Below are positions 12,411 through 17,109 of a stretch of 17,109 bases of DNA, piece after piece. A program made the position numbers and the translations under genes. The notes under the pieces were generated by a model that was given only the letters and a program-made list of their open reading frames with translations, was not told the origin of the DNA and made no database searches. Origin of the DNA: SVTX01 sp045658225 (lineage in GTDB: Bacteria; Bacillota; Clostridia; Oscillospirales; CAG-272); the NCBI GenBank assembly GCA_045658225.1, contig JAZOUO010000041.1, positions 1 through 17,109 of the forward strand, read 5' to 3'. Each line of letters opens with the position of its first letter. Positions within the stretch are counted from its first letter, which is position 1.

Positions 12411-13223
12411 ATGAATTTTCAGAGTATTTGCGAGGTCTTAAAGACAGCAGGAATTGAAAACTATAAATTTGAGGCAAGAATTTTGCTTGAAGAATTTTGC
12501 GGCTCTGTGTCGGAGTTTGAGAAATACGAGAGCGAGGAGCTTGAGGCGGCTATCAAAAAGCGATGTCAGCATTACCCCTTGCAGTATATTATTGGCAAGT
12601 GGGAATTTTACGGATATGAATTCAAGGTCAATGAAAACTGCCTGATACCCAGAGCAGACACCGAGACCGTTATAGAGGCTGCAAAAAAGCTTTTGACCAC
12701 AGGCGAGTCTGTCAGATTTGCCGATTTGTGCGCGGGTAGCGGTTGTATAGGTATAACGCTTTTGCGCGAGTTGAAAAATTCTGTCTGCGATGCGGTGGAG
12801 CTTTATGAAAGCACGCTTGAGGTTGCAAAGGAAAATGCGAAAATCAACGGTGTGACGGACAGATACAATCCCATTCTTGCGGACGTTCTTGCTGGAAATT
12901 GTCTTAAGGGAGAATACGATGCGATAATTTCCAACCCGCCATACATCAGACAGGACGTGCTTGAGACGTTATCCGACGAGGTAAAACGCGAGCCGATAGC
13001 CGCACTGGACGGCGGCGAGGATGGGCTTGTGTTCTATCGCGCGATGCTTGACCTTTACGAGAAAAATCTGAAGGTGGGCGGAGTGTTTATTTTTGAGATA
13101 GGATACGACCAAGGACAGAGCCTGCGTGAGCTTGCGTCGGTGAAGCAGATGGAGTGCGAGATAATTTGCGACCTCGGCGGCAGAGACAGAGTTGCGGTAA
13201 TCACGCGCAAGGCTCTTGCATAA
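12411..13223 (+). CDS. prmC: Peptide chain release factor glutamine methyltransferase
   Basis: This 270-residue SAM-dependent enzyme methylates the glutamine of the GGQ motif in release factors RF1 and RF2, which improves translation termination. An N-terminal helical recognition domain (about residues 1-75) leads to YEFKVNENCLIPRADTE. The methyltransferase fold follows, with FADLCAGSGCIGITL (DLCAGSG at 105-111, SAM binding) and the catalytic IISNPPYI (Asn175-Pro-Pro-Tyr178). EPIAALDGGEDGLVFYR and the C-terminal DLGGRDRVAV are also typical. The ribosome site GGAGGGG (12398-12404) lies six bases before the ATG. It is usually next to prfA, but here it is not; it is followed after 33 bases by ddl. 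Confidence 0.95.
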   Translation: MNFQSICEVLKTAGIENYKFEARILLEEFCGSVSEFEKYESEELEAAIKKRCQHYPLQYIIGKWEFYGYEFKVNENCLIPRADTETVIEAAKKLLTTGESVRFADLCAGSGCIGITLLRELKNSVCDAVELYESTLEVAKENAKINGVTDRYNPILADVLAGNCLKGEYDAIISNPPYIRQDVLETLSDEVKREPIAALDGGEDGLVFYRAMLDLYEKNLKVGGVFIFEIGYDQGQSLRELASVKQMECEIICDLGGRDRVAVITRKALA

Positions 13224-13256
13224 AATGATAAGACAGAACAAAGAGAGGTGTATAGA

Positions 13257-14291
13257 TTGAAGATAGCGGTTTTGGCGGGCGGATATTCGCCCGAGCGTGA
13301 CGTGTCGCTCACGTCGGGAAGCCTTATAGCGAATGCGCTTATAGATAAGGGAAATGAGGTCTGCCTTGCAGACGTATATATGGGACTTGAGCTTTCGGGA
13401 AAGAGTCCCGAGCAAATGTTCGTGACGGACAAATACCCCAAGCACGAGGTCGAAAAATGCATTCCCGACCTTGCCGCGCTGAAAACAAAACGCGGCGGCG
13501 GAAATTCTCTTATCGGAGAGGGAATAATTGAGATATGTAAGGCCGCGGATGTAGTATTTCTGGCACTGCACGGCGCTATGGGTGAGAACGGACAGCTTCA
13601 GGCGACGCTTGACAGCTTTGGTATCAGGTACACGGGCTCGGGATATGACGGAAGCTTGCTTGCTATGGACAAGGATTTATCCAAAAAGATATTCCGTGAC
13701 GCAGGAGTAAATACCCCCGATTGGATATATATGCCCGCGCAGGAGTGCAGTCTTGAGCTTGTCAAGGAAAAAATAGGCTTTCCTTGCGTGATAAAGCCCA
13801 CGAGCTGTGGCTCAAGCGTTGGGGTGTCTATAGTTGAGACGGAAGCGGAATTCGAGAGCGCCATAGCCTTGGCGCAGAGATACGAAGGAAACATCATAAT
13901 CGAGAAAAAAATTACAGGCAGGGAACTGACGGTCGGCATACTTGATGGCGAGATACTCCCTATGATAGAGATAATCCCTCTTTGCGGTTTTTACGATTAT
14001 GAAAACAAGTACCAGAGTGGAAAGACGCTTGAGGTCTGCCCCGCAGATATAAGCTCGGAGCTTCAGTCGGTGCTTGCCGAGCAGACCAAGCTTGGCTTCT
14101 CGGCACTTCGTCTGTCGGGTTATGCGAGGTTTGATTTCATGATAGGTGGCGATGGCAAGCCCTACTGTCTTGAGGCAAATACCCTCCCTGGAATGACTCC
14201 TACAAGCCTGCTTCCGCAGATGGCGCAGCAGATAGGACTTGATTTTGGAGAGCTTTGTGTGAAAATTTGTAAAACTGCGCTTAAAAAATAA
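13257..14291 (+). CDS. ddl: D-alanine--D-alanine ligase
   Basis: This 344-residue ATP-grasp enzyme makes the D-Ala-D-Ala dipeptide for peptidoglycan precursors. Family marks are MKIAVLAGGYSPERDVSLTSG (Glu13), ALHGAMGENG (103-112), the lysine-rich AMDKDLSKKIF, KPTSCGSSVGVS (to residue 191), the Y-loop block FYDYENKY (245-252) and EANTLPGMT (306-314) at the metal site. Tyr residues in the Y-loop are typical of D-Ala-specific, vancomycin-sensitive ligases rather than D-Lac ligases. A TTG start at 13257 is chosen: GAGG at 13245-13248 lies eight bases before it, and it gives the standard MKIAVL N terminus. A GTG at 13248 would overlap the ribosome site. It probably shares a transcript with prmC. 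No strong terminator follows. Confidence 0.95.
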   Translation: MKIAVLAGGYSPERDVSLTSGSLIANALIDKGNEVCLADVYMGLELSGKSPEQMFVTDKYPKHEVEKCIPDLAALKTKRGGGNSLIGEGIIEICKAADVVFLALHGAMGENGQLQATLDSFGIRYTGSGYDGSLLAMDKDLSKKIFRDAGVNTPDWIYMPAQECSLELVKEKIGFPCVIKPTSCGSSVGVSIVETEAEFESAIALAQRYEGNIIIEKKITGRELTVGILDGEILPMIEIIPLCGFYDYENKYQSGKTLEVCPADISSELQSVLAEQTKLGFSALRLSGYARFDFMIGGDGKPYCLEANTLPGMTPTSLLPQMAQQIGLDFGELCVKICKTALKK

Positions 14292-14310
14292 CAAAAATCC
14301 CTTTAAGTGA

Positions 14311-14339
14311 TTGACAAAACAGGCGCACTATAGTATAAT
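14311..14339 (+). promoter_or_regulatory. Consensus promoter of the glycoside hydrolase gene
   Basis: TTGACA at 14311-14316, a spacer of exactly 17 bases and TATAAT at 14334-14339 form a perfect housekeeping promoter starting 20 bases after the ddl stop. Transcription would begin near 14346 and leave a leader of about 72 bases before the ATG. No operator or catabolite-repression box is evident to me. Confidence 0.85.
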
Positions 14340-14417
14340 TGTAATATAAAAAATTAACTCTTTGGGGAAAATTTTTGTGAATTTTATTGTTGCTTTTTTA
14401 GCAAGAAAGGACAAGAA

Positions 14418-17109
14418 ATGGATTTTAAGAACGTAGACAAGAAATACCGTCCCGTGCCTTTCTGGTCGTGGAACGAAAAGCTCAGCGTGGAAGAATCCCT
14501 CCGTCAGACTCAACTTATGGATGAGGCAGGAATGGGCGGATACTTCATGCACGCGCGTGGAGGTCTCCAGACCGAGTATATGGGCGAGGAATGGTTTGAA
14601 AATATTGGAGCTTGTATCGAGGAATGCAATAAGAGAGGTATGCACGCTTGGGCATACGACGAGGACGGTTGGCCGTCTGGCTTTGGCGGTGGCAAGGTGA
14701 CCGACAAGGGAGAGAAGTACTGGCAGAAATATCTCCGCTATATCCCCGCTGATGCTGACAGAAGCGAAATCCCCGAGCACAGAATTATACACATAAGCGA
14801 CGAGTTCTGCTTCTATTATGACGTCAACCCTTTCTACGTTGACACTCTTGACAAAGAGGTTATTGCAGACTTTATAAATGAGATATATCAGCCTTACTAT
14901 GATAAGTTTGGCTCTACGTTTGACGGTTTCTTTACCGATGAGCCCCAGATATCCCGAGACGGTATTCCGTGGAGCTTGACGCTTCCCGCGACCTTCGAGG
15001 CTGAGTACGGCGAATCTATTTACGATTATCTTCCTAAGCTGTATTTTAAGAAGAAAGGCTATCGTAAAGCGAGAATGAAGTTCTGGAGACTTATTGCAGA
15101 CCAGTTCTCAAAGAGCTTTATGAAGCAGATACACGATTGGTGTAAGGCGCATGACCTCAAGCTCACAGGACACGTGCTTCTTGAGGAGACTCTCCTGTCT
15201 CAGCTTACAACAAACGGCGCTTGCATGCCTAACTATGAATTCTTTGATATTCCCGGCATGGACTGGCTTGGCAGACCTATCTTCCCCTGTCTTACACACC
15301 ATCAGGTAGCGTCAGTGGCTGCGCAGACAGGCAAAAAGCAGGTGCTCTCCGAGACCTTTGCTCTTTGCGGTCACAACGTAGGCCATGACGAGCTCAAGAG
15401 AAACTACGAGTGGATGATGGTTCGCGGAATCAACCTTATGTGTCAGCACCTTGAGGGATATTCGCTCCGCGGAATCCGTAAGAGAGACTATCCGCCCGCA
15501 ATGTACGTTCAGCAGCCCTGGTGGGCAGATTATAAGGTATTCAACGACGCTATGTCCCGTGTTGGTATGCTGCTTGCAGAGGGTAAGATAACCACAAGCA
15601 CACTTCTTATGCACAACCAGACTAGTGCTTGGATATGCTTTGACAATGATAAAAACTCCGGACTCGAGCATTACCACCAGAAGCTTATTGAGGCAACTCT
15701 CGTTCTTGAAGAAAAGCACATTCCTTTCCACCTCGGTGACGAGATAGTTATGGAAAGACACGCGCGTGTTGAGGGAGATAAGCTCATAATCGGCGAGATG
15801 GTATATGATACGGTAGTTCTTCCTGAGCATATTGATTTCTTCACAAGCACAAAGAAACTTCTTGCAGAATTCAAGGCTAACGGCGGTAAAGTTGTTAACG
15901 CTTTCGAGCTTGAAGCAAATGATATAATAGACAATCCCAACATAACGTATGCAACCCGTGAGTTCCCCGAGTTTACTATGCATTATTTTGTAAACTCCAC
16001 GAACACCAAGCAGTCCGCGGTTATCAAGAAGGGAAGCTACGTTGTGGATATCGCGTCGGGCGAAAAGGTTGACTTTAGCAATAATTATATCTTCCCCGAA
16101 TACGGAAGCCTTGTAGTTATTGAGGACGAAAACGCCAAGCACGCCCCCGAGCATATTGATATGACGGGAGAATGGGATGTTGTCAGCGCAACCGAAAACG
16201 CAATAACTCTTGACAAGTGCACATACTGGTTCGACGGCGAGCTTCAGCAGGAGAATGGATATATACTGAACGTATCTACCCGTGCGTATGCCCTTGAGAG
16301 AGCAGTTGACATCAAGTGTCAGTTCAAGGTGAATATGGAGTATATTCCCGAAACCCTCTATCTTGCTTGCGAAACTCCCGAGATATTCACTATCAAGGTA
16401 AACGGCGTCGAGATAGATAAAACAGAGCACGGCTTCTTCCGCGACCACTCCTTCCGCAAGCTCGATATATCTAAATACGTAAAGCTTGGAGAGAATATTA
16501 TTGAAACTCAGGTCCTCTTTGACCAGTCGCCAAAGACTTACGAGAATATGAGAAAGGCTAAGATATTCGAGTCTGAAAAGAACAAGCTGACGTATGATAT
16601 GGAGATTGAGTCTATGTATCTTGTGGGTGACTTCGGCGTAAGATGCGACGGAGAATTTGAAAAGATTCCCAACGACGCATATTTCTACGATGGCACGTTC
16701 ACAGTGGTAGCTCCCACAAAGAAGGTAGTGCTCCATGACATTCAGAAGCAGGGATTCCCCTTCTTCTCGGGTGAGCTGACGGTTAAGAAGAGCTTTGATA
16801 TCAAAAATACAAATCTCAAGCTCCAGCTTGTAAGACGCGGTGTGAACGCTATTCGCATAAAGGTGAACGGCAAGCAGCTTCCTACTATTATGTGGGCGCC
16901 TTATGAAATCGACATCTCTGACGTTCTTGTTAAGGGCGAGAACACAGTTGAGATAACTCTGGTTAACAACCTCCGTAATCTCCTTGGTCCTCACCACCAC
17001 CAGATAGGCGAGATATTCTTTGCGTGCCCCGCAAACTTCTATGACGAGGGCTCGGTATTCTCCGACTATCAGGGCGGTTTCTATACCGACAAGTATAGCT
17101 TCGTTGAAA
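14418..17109 (+). CDS. Large glycoside hydrolase-like protein, GH106/GH2-like architecture (3' partial)
   Basis: The frame is open from ATG 14418 (AAAGGA at 14406-14411, six bases upstream) to the window edge, giving 897 residues with no stop. The N terminus (RPVPFWSWNEKLSVEESLRQ, GMGGYFMHARGGL, WAYDEDGWPSGFGGG with acidic residues 81-83) resembles large barrel glycosidases of the alpha-L-rhamnosidase GH106 type. Candidate catalytic acids are Glu175 in FFTDEPQ, Glu256/Glu257 in GHVLLEET and Glu312 in VLSETFALCGH. The C-terminal half holds two galactose-binding-like sandwiches, about residues 615-700 (IKVNGVEID, LDISKYVKLGENIIE) and 785-870 (IKVNGKQL, IDISDVLVKGENTVEI, then NLLGPHHH at 854-861). 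There is no signal peptide or membrane helix, so a cytosolic enzyme on imported oligosaccharides is inferred. The family assignment is tentative; the substrate is unknown. Confidence 0.75.
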   Translation, partial: MDFKNVDKKYRPVPFWSWNEKLSVEESLRQTQLMDEAGMGGYFMHARGGLQTEYMGEEWFENIGACIEECNKRGMHAWAYDEDGWPSGFGGGKVTDKGEKYWQKYLRYIPADADRSEIPEHRIIHISDEFCFYYDVNPFYVDTLDKEVIADFINEIYQPYYDKFGSTFDGFFTDEPQISRDGIPWSLTLPATFEAEYGESIYDYLPKLYFKKKGYRKARMKFWRLIADQFSKSFMKQIHDWCKAHDLKLTGHVLLEETLLSQLTTNGACMPNYEFFDIPGMDWLGRPIFPCLTHHQVASVAAQTGKKQVLSETFALCGHNVGHDELKRNYEWMMVRGINLMCQHLEGYSLRGIRKRDYPPAMYVQQPWWADYKVFNDAMSRVGMLLAEGKITTSTLLMHNQTSAWICFDNDKNSGLEHYHQKLIEATLVLEEKHIPFHLGDEIVMERHARVEGDKLIIGEMVYDTVVLPEHIDFFTSTKKLLAEFKANGGKVVNAFELEANDIIDNPNITYATREFPEFTMHYFVNSTNTKQSAVIKKGSYVVDIASGEKVDFSNNYIFPEYGSLVVIEDENAKHAPEHIDMTGEWDVVSATENAITLDKCTYWFDGELQQENGYILNVSTRAYALERAVDIKCQFKVNMEYIPETLYLACETPEIFTIKVNGVEIDKTEHGFFRDHSFRKLDISKYVKLGENIIETQVLFDQSPKTYENMRKAKIFESEKNKLTYDMEIESMYLVGDFGVRCDGEFEKIPNDAYFYDGTFTVVAPTKKVVLHDIQKQGFPFFSGELTVKKSFDIKNTNLKLQLVRRGVNAIRIKVNGKQLPTIMWAPYEIDISDVLVKGENTVEITLVNNLRNLLGPHHHQIGEIFFACPANFYDEGSVFSDYQGGFYTDKYSFVE

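Noticed and set aside
13257..14291. Vancomycin-resistance type (D-Ala-D-Lac) ligase
   Set aside because: The Y-loop block FYDYENKY is the D-Ala-D-Ala form, and no vanH, vanX or regulatory genes are nearby.
15312..17000. A 562-codon open frame on the minus strand
   Set aside because: It is antisense to the glycoside hydrolase frame, whose protein has recognisable motifs, a promoter and a ribosome site. The antisense product has no recognisable domains, and such frames arise from codon bias on the opposite strand.
1..17109. CRISPR array, prophage, intact insertion sequence or toxin-antitoxin pair
   Set aside because: No regularly spaced repeats, integrase, transposase, phage structural genes or paired small genes with such features are seen on either strand.

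Overview
The window looks like a chromosomal segment of a low-to-moderate GC Gram-positive anaerobe, most likely class Clostridia and possibly an Oscillospiraceae/Ruminococcaceae-like gut lineage. This rests on strong AGGAG ribosome binding sites, consensus TTGACA-17-TATAAT promoters, compact operons, a two-subunit NAD-linked dihydroorotate dehydrogenase (PyrD class 1B plus PyrK), a CCA-encoding tRNA gene and a D-Ala-D-Ala ligase close to a carbohydrate-active enzyme. Genus and species cannot be assigned from the sequence alone. There is no sign of a phage, an intact transposase, rRNA or CRISPR.

Layout. Positions 1-549 hold the 3' end of a copper-type P-type ATPase that ends in a heavy-metal-binding (HMA) domain, followed by a terminator. 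Positions 550-1194 are a gene-poor stretch with a tRNA-Ser(GGA) gene on the minus strand, its promoter and terminator, and several broken copies of the tRNA 3' end arranged as repeats and a long palindrome. Positions 1258-2025 encode an orphan multi-pass membrane protein resembling the YwaF/TMEM164 group.

Positions 2144-9893 form a pyrimidine cluster in the order pyrC, pyrK, pyrD, pyrF, pyrE, pyrB, pyrI, then pgeF and an EamA-type exporter, all on the plus strand. Together the pyr products cover de novo UMP synthesis from carbamoyl phosphate: PyrB (with regulatory PyrI) makes carbamoyl aspartate, PyrC dihydroorotate, PyrDK orotate, PyrE OMP and PyrF UMP. Carbamoyl phosphate synthetase (carAB) and pyrR are not in the window. 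A 191-bp gap between pyrD and pyrF carries two long palindromes that look like an interspersed repeat.

Positions 9945-11193 hold a minus-strand SLC13/ArsB-type ion transporter with its own promoter. It converges on the EamA gene across a strong terminator hairpin. Positions 11233-12372 encode a stand-alone class I DAHP synthase, the first step of the shikimate pathway. Next come prmC (release-factor methyltransferase) and ddl (D-Ala-D-Ala ligase). Finally, from a perfect consensus promoter at 14311, a very large plus-strand gene runs off the end of the window. It encodes a probable cytoplasmic glycoside hydrolase with a barrel-like N-terminal half and galactose-binding-like C-terminal modules.

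Most of the window is ordinary core metabolism. The parts most worth a second look are the likely CopA/CopZ dual product at 1-549, the tRNA-Ser 3'-end debris at 699-954, the repeat inside the pyr operon, and the unassigned glycoside hydrolase at the right edge.
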